64,000 nt of DNA, from assembly GCA_027596075.1 (NCBI GenBank), contig JADGJC010000072.1, forward strand, positions 8,834 to 72,833. Direction: 5' to 3'. Numbering within the stretch: the stretch's first letter is position 1; every line of letters starts with the position of its first letter. This DNA comes from Rhizophlyctis rosea (taxonomy: Eukaryota; Chytridiomycota; Chytridiomycetes; Rhizophlyctidales; Rhizophlyctidaceae). Both the position numbers and the translations under genes were made by a program. The notes beneath the pieces are model-generated. The model was not told the DNA's origin. It saw only the letters and a list, made by a program, of their open reading frames with translations, and did not search any database. Shown here in pieces: positions 35,610 through 46,232 of the stretch.

Positions 35610-36444
35610 TGTGGTGAAGTGTTAGTGGTTGTTGGTTCACGATAGTGGTCTGTGACGTGTGGTTGAGAAATAGCAGAGAGTTCTACCGCCTCTGGAAAGG
35701 GAGCGACTACGTTGTGAATAAGGAAAGTTGATGGCGAGTGTTAGTTCTGAGAAAGGTTTGGGCGACGAGAAGACGCGAGCGATAGCCAAAAGCATGAGAT
35801 TACGTGTGGCTTGCTGCGCATCGGCTGTGCCGTCAGGGTCCAGGCAGGTTGCCTCAGCACCATGGCACAACATCGTCTGTTCTCACGATTACTGGGATCA
35901 CTGGACCTGCACGAACACTTTTGCCCCTCGCATGAGATGCATAGAATGACAGTGCGTGAGCATGTCTGCAATCCTGCGGACCCGCCTGCGGCAGGCTAAC
36001 TGGAAAACAATTGGTGCACCTCAAGCAACTTCACGTTTGGATGTGTGGGCAACCAACATGGTTTTTTACCAATACTGCCGCCCAAAAACACATTTGCCCC
36101 AAGCGAGAACAACCTTGATCGACAAAACGTGAGCAGCGGGACAGCATTGATGGGATTTCTTTGCCGGGGCAACCGGACCACAATAGGTACCTGTACGGAC
36201 ACCGTCTTTTCAACACTTCTATTGCTGGGATCAAAGGCGCAGCACCCATTTTGTCACTGTGCCGCCGGTAAAGAATCCAGCACGATTCTGACATGTGCAC
36301 TCAAACATCCAAAATGAGACAACGGCAGCATGACTGACATTCAGGCTATCAAACTCCCACCCGCTACTCACAGCCGTCTCAAGTTCTACATGGTTTATGA
36401 ACTGTGCTCGGTATTATGTACTTGACTATGCGGAAAAATTACGT
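35610..36444. other. Intergenic, no supported gene
   Basis: Between the OHCU decarboxylase start and the 3' flank of the KH-protein gene. It should hold the decarboxylase promoter. Short frames on both strands show no motif. Confidence 0.4.
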
Positions 36445-36452
36445 GTATAAAG

Positions 36453-36642
36453 AGAAATAGAAACACATTACATTAAGGTTGTAACAAGAAATAGCAAAAC
36501 AAAAGTGTACATGAAAAAAGAAATAGAACACACAAAAAGAAATATAAGGGAGTAACCGATCTAACAGAAATAGGAAGCACGGAAAGAAATAGAAGTCTAA
36601 CAGTAGCGGTCCAGAAATAGCCATCAAGCTCAAGAGAAATAG
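36453..36642 (-). promoter_or_regulatory. 3' flank cluster of CTATTTCT octamers
   Basis: On the mRNA strand of the KH-protein gene, CTATTTCT occurs exactly seven times in 190 nt just after the stop codon. On the + strand the copies lie at 36453, 36487, 36519, 36566, 36585, 36613 and 36635, with one variant (ATATTTCT) at 36538. Spacing is 19-34 nt. A random 8-mer would be expected about 0.003 times in this length. Together with the exon-2 cluster this suggests an RNA-level element; function is inferred. Confidence 0.6.
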
Positions 36643-36644
36643 GT

Positions 36645-38200
36645 CTACGACCGGTCCTGGAGCCAACCCAATCGCTTAGCCTCCGCAGCCGACACCGGAG
36701 TGAACTTGTCCTTCGGCAACTGCTCGTAAAAGTCATGAAGGGCCCAATGAACCTTGTCCGGCCGTCCCGTAACGATCAACAGGCGGTCATTGTTCCCATC
36801 GGGGTCGGTGGTGATGACCTCGACTTTCCTCTGCACAGCGATCCGCTGACTGATGCGGTTTCCGGTAGGGCCAATAATCTTGTCATCCTACATGGAGTGA
36901 ACAGAGGAGTCAATCAGTACTTGTTGACTGAAACTGTCTGTAGCCGGCGAACGGAGTCACATGATCAGGAAGTGATCAAAGATACTCACATTGGACTTGT
37001 GGAAGCGGACGATGACGCGGCTCGGAAGGAACATGGACGAGGCGACGATCTCGCGGGCAAGAGAGACGGATGTGCGGAAGCCACTCAAGTGGACGGTACG
37101 GGTGTGCTGAAAGCCGTTGGGGACGATCATGGTCGCGCCGGTTTCGTTTTGTATGGAGGTGAGGTAAGAGCGGTCCTTACCCCCGACGAAATGCGGCACT
37201 GCAGGAGGAAAGCGCGAATGTACGTTAGAATTCTGAATGCTAACATCTTTTCTTCAATGTCCGAATGCTTGATCTTACCAGCATCATTTGGTACGTGGAC
37301 AATCTCCGTCCGTTCCTTCTCCAATTGCTCCACCTCCTGGTCCAAGGTGGCTTCCATTGTGTGGACGGTTCGCTCAAGACCGGCGTAGGAGAGCTCGATC
37401 TGATGAACTTGCGCCGTCAAACTGGATTCGACGGTTTTCAAGGTACGGATTTGGGCGTGGGCTTCGGCGAGGTGGGTTGCCTGATGCTGGAGCTCGTCAC
37501 GAGCCACTCCAAGCTTCCTCCTCTCATCCCTCAGCTCCGCCGACACCATCGCCTGCTTGTCCTTCCACCAATGAGCGTCGGCCCTTGCCTCCGCCCCTCT
37601 CTTCTTCAACTCTGCAATCTCCCCACCCCTCTCAAGCTGCACCACATGAAGCTTTTCAATAATTGTCCCCATTCTCTCAACCATTTTCTTCAACGCCAGA
37701 TTCTCCACACGCAACGTCTCGTTCTGGAGATTCGTGCGCTCCACCTGGGAGGTTTTGGCTGCGAGCTCGGTGGTCAATGAGTCGATGTCTGAACAGCCTA
37801 TATCAGACTCTGTGCTGGCAGTGCGCGCGGCCCCTATTGCAAAACATTCAGTGAGTCAGGAGATGTGTTGAACCACGCATGGAATATCAATGAGTATATA
37901 CCATTGCCACTCTTTGCACCGGCCACGGTGGCCCTTTTGAGGTTCCCGATGCACCGGGTGACCCGCCGGGGAACCGCGATGACGTAAGAAATAGGGAAAA
38001 TGACGAGAGAAGCAAGGTAGGACGGAGAAATAGTGGATTCGGGTGAAGAAATAGATTTCGAGTCGTGGTGAGAAATAGTATGCGACGGATTGCCAGTCGG
38101 TTGAGAGATAGCGGTCCTGTTATGTCAAAGTATGCAGAGTCAGTATGCTATCAAACAATCTGGACCCGCTGTCTGTTCAAGTGAGATATACTTACTCCAT
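36645..38200 (-). CDS. Coiled-coil KH-domain RNA-binding protein
   Basis: Five exons (38200-38196, 38116-37902, 37833-37279, 37198-36990, 36887-36645) give 408 residues. The first coding exon is only ATGGA, in an excellent start context (GACCATGG). Residues ~2-75 are Ser/Thr/Ile-rich; a long coiled coil follows (~90-255; LAAKTSQVERTNLQNETLRV, QLERGGEIAELKKR). Two KH-like modules come next: one with VGGKDRSYLTSIQNETGATM, and one spanning the last intron with the classic GxxG loop in DDKIIGPTGNRISQRIA. KH domains bind single-stranded RNA or DNA at 4-nt cores. The coiled coil suggests dimerisation. I do not recognise the orthologue. The gene carries repeated octamers in exon 2 and just 3' of the stop. 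Confidence 0.85.
37987..38111 (-). repeat. Exon-2 cluster of CTATTTCT octamers (encode Ile-Ser)
   Basis: Four exact copies at + strand positions 37987, 38026, 38047 and 38071, plus the variant CTATCTCT at 38104, lie in the first long exon of the KH-protein gene. All sit in the same codon phase (NCT-ATT-TCT), so each encodes T/S/P-Ile-Ser. The same octamer also fills the 3' flank, where it cannot be kept for coding reasons. Confidence 0.6.
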
Positions 38201-38778
38201 GGTCTGCTTCAGTATCGTTGTGTGATTGGAAGTTTTTTTGAACAAGAATATCAAGCGAAATCGTTGTTCAATAAGGTTGAGTATGTAGAGAAGAGATAGG
38301 GAGAAAGAAAGAGGGGAAGTTTGCTGTTTCCGCCTGTTTTATATTTGAATTTGACTGTTTCACTTCGTGAGATCGGCACGTGCTGACACGTCGATCGATG
38401 CGCAGTTCCGGTATCAAGCACGTTGGCCATGGCGATGACATGCGATGGATGACGTTTGTGTTGATCACATCAATTTGAATTTGGGCCTCGGGTGATGCCC
38501 GCTAGTCCCGCTGCGCTGCACGTCCTACTGATACCCCGGTCCCTCCATCGCATGTAAATAAAACCCGTGGCGCATGCCACTTCTCGCCACATGAACAGTG
38601 CCACCAATGGGTCCACCACGCACCATGTCATGGTTGTCATCCCGGTTTATTTTTGGCCTCACCCTCAATGGTAAGTAGATCTCCACCTCATGGTCGCACT
38701 CAACAATTCTCCCTCGAAAGAGAATTCAGCGGATCCCCCTCCATCTGCGATTGGCGCCAATATTTGCATTGTCGCAGG
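38201..38778. promoter_or_regulatory. Divergent promoter region, KH gene and metallophosphoesterase
   Basis: The two neighbouring genes are transcribed away from each other, so this ~580 bp holds both promoters. No TATA box is certain. A short plus-strand frame from 38653 runs into the phosphoesterase start in frame and might extend its N-terminus, but the ATG at 38779 fits the domain better. Confidence 0.4.
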
Positions 38779-40471
38779 ATGGCTACCTCAACAAAGGCGC
38801 ATCTCCTCCTGGTAGGCGATATTCACTCCAAGGTGGATAAAATCCACAGGATGGCATCGTGGTTGGCTCGGAAACCCTTGAAGTGCGTCATACCAATTCG
38901 CGAGTGTCAGAGCGTCAGACTATTCCTGATACTGACCTCTAGTCATTCCTTCATACCAGACTAGACCTGACTATCCTCTGCGGCGACCTCACCAACGTTG
39001 AACATCCCAACCCAAAGTACACCGCCCAGAGTCCTGCCCCCTCACCACCCACCAGCACCGCTAAGCGGCGCCATATCGACCCGGTTCCTGAAAACCCACA
39101 GCGAGAAGTTACAAAAGTACTTCTAAATTCAATTCATAAATTCGCGGAAGACGCGGCTCAAAAGCGTAAAGCTCAGGAAGAGTCTGAGTTCATGGCCGTC
39201 TTGGAGGCTCTCCATACGATATCAAAGAACGTACTATACATACCTGGTACGTGTTCATTTGCAGCTGGCGTACTATTCTCCTTGAATCGCCTCGAATTCA
39301 ATGGGAAGAATCCGTGGAGCATGCACCAATCGTTAGTCATTGACGTGGTAATTCTGTAGGCAATCACGATCCAACGGATGCATTCCCAGATCAATACCTT
39401 CGTCGAATCCGTTCATCTCCTCCGTCAACACTCAACCGACCGGTTCTAGTAGGGAGCACCGCCAAAGACATGACGACAAAGGATACAGATTTGCCGCTAT
39501 GGCAACGGGCGGAGAAAAAGTTTGGAACGCTAAATTTTCACCAGAGGATGGTTAGGGTAGGTGGGGAATCTTTGAAGCAATTTCCCGATGAGTTGGCATA
39601 TCATTCGCTAATTGACTGCATCGCTATTATATGCATACTCTCAATAGCTCCAAATTTGATAATGGCTGGGTATGGCGGCGCAATAGGCCCGAGAATAAAA
39701 GCTGATCCTGAAATAGATCTGTATGCCGGTATGCTTTATCCAATGTATTTTGCATGTGCCTGGATAGATCGCTCACATCTTAATCACAGGATACCCGTAC
39801 ACGGAGGAAATGATTGTCCGCGGTGTTAAGAAGCTCTTTACAGGCGAACGCAACTTTATTTCTGCTCCCAACGACATGATTCGGCTGAAGGGTCGGTTAC
39901 CCGGTAATGCAGTTGAGGACCCAGATAAGTGCATTTTGGTAACGCATTGTGGACCTGGTGGTGTGGGTAAGTTGACAGCTCAGCGTGGAAGTCCTATTTA
40001 ATTACCAGTCCCTTTGATTGTAGCGGGTGGAAAGAAATGCCGAACCAACATGGCGCTGAAGTACACATCAAATCCATCGATTTTACAGGAACGACAGATG
40101 ACAACAAAACTCCCCACCAAGCTGCAACAACACGTCTCGAAACCGGCAGCGCACAACTAACCGATCTTCTCTCTTCACCGGAATTCCAAGGCGTTACCGA
40201 CGAAAATGCCAAATCACCCAACTCCCCATTGCAACGATCGCCCTTCTCACCTAAACCGGGATCACCTAAACAACAATCACCCAACATCCTCTTCCACCTG
40301 CACGGGCATTCTCATTCCGCGTGGGGCATATCGCATATAGGAAACATCCCGGTGATCAATGCGGGGGCGTTGAAGGATGGACGGTTTGCGATTGCGACGG
40401 TGGAGTATGGGTTGGGGTTGGGGATGGTGAAGAGGTGGGAGTTGAAGGGGGTTGAGTTTGGGTGGGTTTAG
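38779..40471 (+). CDS. Calcineurin-like metallophosphoesterase
   Basis: Six exons (38779-38882, 38960-39246, 39360-39560, 39648-39728, 39790-39966, 40035-40471) give 428 residues. All five metal-binding blocks of the superfamily are present in order: GDIHS near residue 14, ILCGDLTN near 40, GNHD near 131, VTHCGPGG near 276 and HGHSHSAWG near 385. Such enzymes use two metal ions to cleave phosphomono- or diesters. Two low-complexity inserts interrupt the fold: after the second block (Ser/Pro, then a Lys/Glu helix) and before the last (SPNSPLQRSPFSPKPGSPKQ). No signal peptide or membrane helix is seen, so a cytosolic enzyme is likely. The substrate is unknown. Confidence 0.88.
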
Positions 40472-40756
40472 GGAGGTGGGTTTTCGTTGGGTGGTGTTGG
40501 TTTGTAGTTTGAATAGATGCCGTGGGACGACGAGCACAGATTGAAGAGTATTATTTGCGAGAAGGGGTAATGTTGGATGTTTATTAGTGTATGCCTTTTC
40601 TGATGATTGAGCGACGGTTTAATTGGGCATGACAACAATACTTCGACTACGCATGCATGGCATTCGCTGTCATTGGCCTCGACTTCTCCCAAGTGAAATT
40701 AGTGTGCATCTAACATAATCGGAAATGCTTCCATCCGCAAGTGACGCTACCAACAA

Positions 40757-42673
40757 TTACTTCTTCCCCTTCTTCCCCACCTCCTTAGCACTCTTGGCCC
40801 CCTCCCTACTCTTCGGCTTCCCCTCCTTCTCCTTCCCACCCTTTTCCTTTTCCTTCTCCTTCCGCCTCTCCTCCACCACGCCCTGCACTTTGACCAGCCG
40901 CGCCTGCATTTCGGTAAATTGGTGATCGAGCTGGGCTTGGAGGTGGGCGGTGAGGGTTGTTAGGTGTTGTGTGGTGGCTGTGAGCAGAGTCTGAGATATT
41001 GTTGGCGGGTTGAGGGGTGTTGATGCGGTCGGTGCAGTTGGGCATGGGAAGAGGGTGTCGAGGGTGGGGAGGGGTGGAGGTGGGGTGGGGAAGGATTTGA
41101 AGGGGGGGAGGGTTAGAGTTGGGTGGTGGGGTTGCGGGGGTGGTGGGGATGGTGCTGGTGGAGTGTACGGTGAAAGAGAAATGTAAGGGGCGGTATGAAC
41201 ATCCATAATAGGAGACTCACAAAAAGCCCGACAGAGAATGTGTTTTCAATGTATAGCAAACTTACCAGTCGGCTCCGCAACCTCTCCTCTCTCCTTCCTC
41301 AACTTCTCCTCCTCTTCAGCACGAACCCGCTCTTCCTCCAGTCGGATAGCTTCTTGTCGTGCCTGCATATGGGTTGTTGGCCATCAACATTCGATTCATT
41401 ACAAAAACCATCACAACGGTTCTGTACACGTACCCGTTCCGCCTCCTCAACCTGCTTCAAATACTCTTCCCAATTCTCCTCAGGTATAGCCACCGCCAAC
41501 GGTTGGACCGACGGCCGTTCCTCCACCATTTGCACAGCGCGCGTGAAGGCAACATCTTGTGGGTGGGTAAAGACGAATGTAATAAGGCGGATGTGTTGGA
41601 TGTAGCTGTTCGGGGTAATATGTTTGATTTAGCGGCTCCTCCAATTCATTATCTAAAATGTTTTTTCGGGGGCAATCTTTTGTCTACCTTTTGAAGAAAT
41701 ATCTTGCCAGCTCCACCACTTGACCGGGCACCCATGATTCCAATTTTGTGGTGTCGTCTGACTGATGAGTTACTGCTGGCGTAGCAAGTGACGTGAACTG
41801 AGAATCTCCAACCAAACCACCCGGTCGAGTGCTCGAAGACTGATGATGCTGTTGTTGCAATGCTTTTGTCATGTGAGATTGGAAGGATCGAACACAGTCT
41901 TGTGGGTCTGGGCGTTGATGAGATCTACAGCGTGCTGGTCAGAGGGAAAGATTCATACGTCAATGTTTAATTTTGGTGGGCTTCTGAGGTTGCACCCGTC
42001 AATTCCCAACACTTACATATCCATTCCTCATGCACATTCCGAAAAACAGTACACCAAAGCGCACACTGCCAAGGTGTCAATCCGATCTCGTACCCCTGCT
42101 TCAGCGCATCAACAAGCATACGTGCTAGAATGGTGCCGCGTGCTGCGTTGTCTTCTCTGTCTGGATCGTATGGATCGGGAAGCACATTTTCAGGTGGGTG
42201 CGCGGGGTTAACGAAGACTTCTGATTGGGGAGGTGGAGGTGGTGGGAGGTGAAGGATGTCACGTATTAGGGTACTGCAATGGTATGGGCAATATTGTGAG
42301 CATTGCATCCAGCATTATGCTTGTTCAATGTCAAATGCAAAGGATACCATGCCTCCTCCACTCGCCCATCAGATATCAACTTCAACAAAGCATCCGTATC
42401 TTTCATACTCAAAATCAGACCATCATATCGGCGTTCTTCAATTTGGAGTGCAGTTTGCTGAACGGCAGTAAGAGGTCGGGACCGCGCTTTCGGCGTTGCG
42501 GGCGTCGCGTCGGGTTGAGCTGTTGAATCCAGTTGCGCTCCATCGCCAGCGAACGAAACATCACGTGGGAAGTCTGTGGCTTTAGATACGGATGGACCTT
42601 TCTTTAGGCGTGCGGAGGAGGGCTTTTTGTTAAGTGAGCCTTTGGATGGTGATGCTGTTATTGCTGGAGTCAT
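40757..42673 (-). CDS. Uncharacterised coiled-coil protein with Lys-rich C-terminus
   Basis: Six exons (42673-42348, 42273-42017, 41934-41688, 41605-41434, 41362-41266, 41154-40757) give 498 residues. The N-terminus is Ser/Lys/Pro-rich. A helical block follows (YDGLILSMKDTDALLKLISD), then a Pro/Asp segment and an aromatic region (YEIGLTPWQCALWCTVFRNV). A strongly charged coiled coil comes next (WEEYLKQVEEAERARQEAI, then LEEERVRAEEEEKLRKE). A Pro-rich stretch, another amphipathic helix (LTTLTAHLQAQLDHQFTEMQ) and a lysine-rich tail ending KKGKK close the protein. All joins keep frame, including one where the apparent stop at the end of the first reading frame lies inside an intron (42347-42274). 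The family is not recognised. Confidence 0.75.
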
Positions 42674-43095
42674 CGTGCTAATAGAAAGAAAAAACGATGT
42701 GCAGAAGCAACTTCAATGGATGTTTGGGGAAACAGATGCATCGGCTGATAGATAGCCAAGTTGATTGCGTAATCAAGTTTATGATCGTCCATGTGATCGA
42801 GACCCCAATGAGTTTCCATGATCGCCGAACCCCTAAACCGCTGCCTCCCATGACTCGCCATTCAAGTCCAAGTATAAACTCACAACATGACGTCGGCCGG
42901 GTCTCCAAATCCCCCTTAAAAGCCCCGGGGAAAGGATATAAATGACTAGGGAAGCTTGCAGGAGCTTGTGATCCACCATATTCACAGCCAAATCGAGTTT
43001 TGTAGCACAGAAGTTCTCACACCAGAAGCTTATATCACTTAAACCTATCGACCCATATCCAAAATACTTACATTACATCCATCCTTACTCAAACA
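42674..43095. promoter_or_regulatory. Divergent promoter region
   Basis: Between the start of the coiled-coil gene and the small charged-protein gene. It contains CCGGGGAAAGGATATAAATGACT near 42930, a likely TATA element (ATATAAAT) for the rightward gene, ~160 bp before its ATG. Confidence 0.45.
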
Positions 43096-43627
43096 ATGTC
43101 CACCCGCACCGAACAAGTCCTGAACCGCAAGGCCGAGATCGACAAAAAGAAGCACGATGCTGCCATTGCGGATCTTGAGAAGAAGGAGCGGGCTGGAAGG
43201 GAGATACATGAGGCGCACATGCATGTATGCAAATTCACTGTATTCTTTGAAACGGAGATGGGCTCGACGACGAACCCTTTTCATAAATAGTAGCTGAATG
43301 CATGACAAACATACAGGAAGTTGCAGAGCACGCGCACGAAACGCTGAGCCGGTTCGAGACGGGCGAGAACGTGAGGCGGAAGTCGGACGCTGATGAGAAG
43401 AAGCGGGTTGAGACTGAAGCTGAGATTCGGAGGAAGATGGCGGAGGGATCGGTGAGTTTCTACCTATGCCTTCAATGCCTCGCATGCTCGGAAACTCTCA
43501 TGTGGGTATGGGGAAACATTATGAGCACCAGCTTAACTGTATTGTTATTTGTGTTCGACAGGCAAGACGACAAGCCGCCATTGAGGCTGTCGCTGACAGG
43601 GCGCGGGCTTTCGATGCGCCTTTGTAA
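43096..43627 (+). CDS. Small, highly charged helical protein
   Basis: Three exons (43096-43224, 43317-43451, 43562-43627) give 109 residues. The start AACAATGTCC has good context and follows a C/T-rich leader. Nearly the whole chain is Lys/Glu/Arg/Ala with heptad-like spacing (LNRKAEIDKKKHDAAIADLE, then ETEAEIRRKMAEG), and there are no hydrophobic segments. It could be a hydrophilin-like stress protein or a small coiled-coil partner; no family is recognised. The TAA stop lies in TTTGTAAGTT, which also resembles a splice donor, so a further 3' exon cannot be excluded. Confidence 0.65.
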
Positions 43628-44392
43628 GTTCGATCCCAATATAGGATGGCATATAAGGGGAACCGGTCCGGGAGGCCACATCATGATTTATAAAGTATGT
43701 CTGTATTGAACTCAACATTGATATATTTTCTGAGGGAATCTCAGCGGGTGCAACATTCAGCCAAAGTGGTGGAGGCTATTGCAAAACTGCGACGAATCTT
43801 TCATCGTTCTGCGAATACAACCAACGGTCCAGCACAATACTGTATGAACAGAATGAAGCGCAATATTGGGGCGTGCATGATGGCTCTTTATGAATTGAGA
43901 GTGGTGATCTTCGATTTTTTGAAGACTAATGTATACATGTATGGCCGCGAAACTTAATAGGGAGAGCAACGGCAATCAGGCAATTGCTAAACAACATAAA
44001 TGTGTTGAGGCTCCAGAGTTTCAAGTGACCGAGTTCAGTTCGAGAAACAAAGGCGTGGACCCTTTTGCGGCACAGCCAAGTGGCACCCACACTTGCACCA
44101 ATGGGAAACCTCCACATAATGGCACAGCGGTGTTCCCGCAATTTATGACTGTGCCCCTTCATGACGAGAACGACGCGTTGGCACCCAGAAACGTGTCCAA
44201 CAGGGTCCTCCTGGCCCGAGACCGGAGTGTAAAAGAACTCATACTACTCATTGTAAAAATAACCTTTTCCACGGATTGCATGCATCTCATATATATATGT
44301 GGAGACCATCATACCCGCAGCAGAAGTAGCAGAACTCCCATAGCAAATCTATTGCATAAGTCCTTGGCCTTAACACACCTCAGCATCCTCGC
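43628..44392. other. Intergenic, 5' flank of the bZIP gene
   Basis: No supported gene. Promoter elements for the bZIP gene should lie here. CATATATATATGTGG at about 44290 is a short AT-rich palindromic stretch ~100 bp before the start. Confidence 0.4.
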
Positions 44393-45908
44393 ATGAAACA
44401 CAAAAACACACCGTCAACTCTACCCACCGACAGCTGCCTCCTCCTGAACGCAAGCGCAATACCCACGCTCCTGTACATGCCATATATCACACCAGTCATT
44501 CCAATAACCATTGCTCCTCCATCAGACACCTCTTCTCTAACACTACATGCACCTGAATCCTCACCGACGGCTTATGCACAATCCGATAACATGATGGACA
44601 CAATACACATAACGTCGCCGGCCTTGAGGGAAGTCAAGAGGGAGGATGAGGACATAATGATGACGGAGGTGAAGACGCCGGTGAAGTTTTTGTTGCCGGC
44701 TCCGGCGGATAATGCTGGGCGGAAGAAGAGGGGGAGGGATTTTACGGATGAGGAGAGGGCGATTAAGAAGGCTGTTAGGTTTGTTATCAAGTCATCTTGC
44801 ATTGTGGTTCAAAGTTGGAGAAGACTAACGATTTGGCTGTAAACAGGGAACAAAAGAACCGCGAAGCCGCATCTCGCTCCCGCCAACTGCGGAAGAACCA
44901 GCAAAATCAGCTGGAAACCATCAATGCAACGTTATTGCAGGAGGGCGACCAGTTGCGGAAACGGCTGTGCACGCAGGAGGATGTCAACAAGCGGTTGATA
45001 GAGAGACTTGATGCGTTGACAAAGGAGATCGACACTCTAAAGAACGCAATGAGCGGAGCGGGTACCCCAGCCGATATCCTCCCGCCGCCCTATGCCCCAC
45101 CAACCCCCATCTCCGCCCACTCCTCCTCCCCAATCCTCATCGACGACGACACCGACACATCCCCATCAACATTCTTCACCTCCACACCTTCAAGCATCCA
45201 ATCACCCTTCACACCCGCCGAATCCAACAACACCCTAGCTGACTACTTCGCCACCCTCCTCGGTCCCACCACATCAGCAACAACCGACACCCCACCCCCC
45301 TTCACGGACTTCACCCTCCTAACCGACACCGACCCCATCCTCCCCACCACACCCTCCACAACCTCCCTAGACGACATCCTCTTCACAATCCTCACAACCC
45401 CCACAACCCCCACAACTCCCACACTACCCGCCCGAACAACTCACAAAAACCAAAAAGCCAGCCACGCCGAACCAGCAGCGTTCGACACCCAATCCCTGCC
45501 GCGGACCCGGCTGGCTTCCTCCTCTCCCCCTCACCCCTCCTCATCCCCCAACCACCCCACGACGACCCTGACGCACCAACTCCAGATGCAAACCATGGTC
45601 CTCCTAGCGGTGGTAATGATGACGGCACGGATGGTACGGCCGGAAGTATGGAGGGTTCTTGTGAGCGTTTGGTGCGTCTGTGTGTGGGTCGTCAGCGGGA
45701 GGGTGCGGAGTTTGATGGCGGAGTGTCTTTGTCCTCCTCACCAGAAGACGGAGGAGATCCGCTCCGCGTTGTGGAGGACGAGACTTGGGATTGGAGGGCG
45801 TTTATCGTTGCGCCCGAAGAGGGTGGTGACGACGGAGAGAGGAAGGGGGGTTTGGAATGGGGGGACTGCGACCTTACGCAGTTTGCGGAATCGGTTTTGG
45901 AGTCCTAA
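44393..45908 (+). CDS. bZIP transcription factor, HAC1/XBP1-like (spliced form)
   Basis: Exons 44393-44778 and 44847-45475, then 45499-45908 after a proposed 23-nt unconventional intron, give 474 residues. Residues ~100-130 (AGRKKRGRDFTDEERAIKKA) resemble the segment before the XBP1 basic region. The basic region is QKNREAASRSRQLRKNQ, with the bZIP N-x3-A-A-x3-R signature adapted as NREAASRSR. The zipper has leucines at heptad positions (LETINAT, LLQEGDQ, LRKRLCT, one Q, LIERLDA, LTKEIDT). A Thr/Pro/Ser-rich activation-like region follows (~180-335). After the frame switch the tail is acidic (DDPDAP, GGNDDGTDG, VVEDETWDWRAF). The frame change is seen directly. Its cause, Ire1 cleavage in the unfolded protein response, is inferred. 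A conventional intron (45480-45607) would also restore frame, with a weak GTTCGA donor. Confidence 0.8.
45476..45498 (+). other. Candidate 23-nt Ire1-type unconventional intron
   Basis: The 5' site lies in a perfect hairpin: stem CGAAC (45468-45472) pairs with GTTCG (45480-45484) around loop CAGCAGC, cut after 45475. The 3' site lies in loop CTGCCGC (45496-45502) on a short stem TCC/GGA, extended beyond a 3x3 internal loop by CC/GG, cut after 45498. Both loops match CNG|CNGN. The excised 23 nt equals 2 modulo 3, as do the 26-nt XBP1 and 20-nt hacA introns, and joins the zipper frame to the acidic frame. The borders are not GT-AG. Confidence 0.7.
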
Positions 45909-46107
45909 AGGTCCGTTTATGATAAATAGTGAGTGCGTAGTAGCACTTGCGGCCGCGTTACTCATCATGCAAATGGCGCGGGGTTGGCAGATGTGGGGTT
46001 GGAGGTTTGATCGCATGGGTGCAAGAGATATGGATGATCTGAGCAAGCTTACGTTTGGGCATAGCTTTAGTTTGAGGAGGAAGAATATGAAGGGGTGGAT
46101 GATGTAA
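45499..46107 (+). other. Alternative C-terminal frame of unspliced bZIP mRNA
   Basis: If the 23 nt stay in the mRNA, translation continues in the original frame to TAA at 46107, giving 548 residues. This frame overlaps the spliced frame for ~410 nt without a stop and runs 200 nt beyond it. It encodes a strongly hydrophobic stretch (VWRVLVSVWCVCVWVVSG, about 45647-45700) and a weaker one (CVVALAAALLIMQMA). In XBP1u a hydrophobic segment in the unspliced frame takes the nascent chain and its mRNA to the ER membrane. A similar role here is inference; the openness could also be an accident of GC-rich codons. Confidence 0.5.
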
Positions 46108-46232
46108 AACTATGCATAGTTCAACTTCAATTGCAGTCATTCGCACATGGTATCTTGCAATCAATACATAGTATATATACATCGATAGATCAGCTCCGGC
46201 CGAGTCTCCTCCCCTCTTCCCTCTTGTTAGGA

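Noticed and set aside
40806..41045. Alternative Gly/Glu-rich frame in the last exon of the coiled-coil gene
   Set aside because: Phase-correct splicing at 41155/41154 leads into the other frame, which has a clear amphipathic helix and Lys-rich tail.
45480..45607. Conventional GT-AG intron explaining the bZIP frame switch
   Set aside because: It does restore frame, so it is not excluded. The donor GTTCGA is poor compared with the GTAAGT/GTATGT/GTGAGT donors elsewhere here, it is longer than most introns in the window, and it would not explain the hairpin with the CNG|CNGN loop at the switch point. Kept as the main competing hypothesis.
45738..46046. Minus-strand ORF opposite the bZIP C-terminus
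   Set aside because: Shadow of the GC-rich plus-strand coding region; no start context, splice sites or motif.
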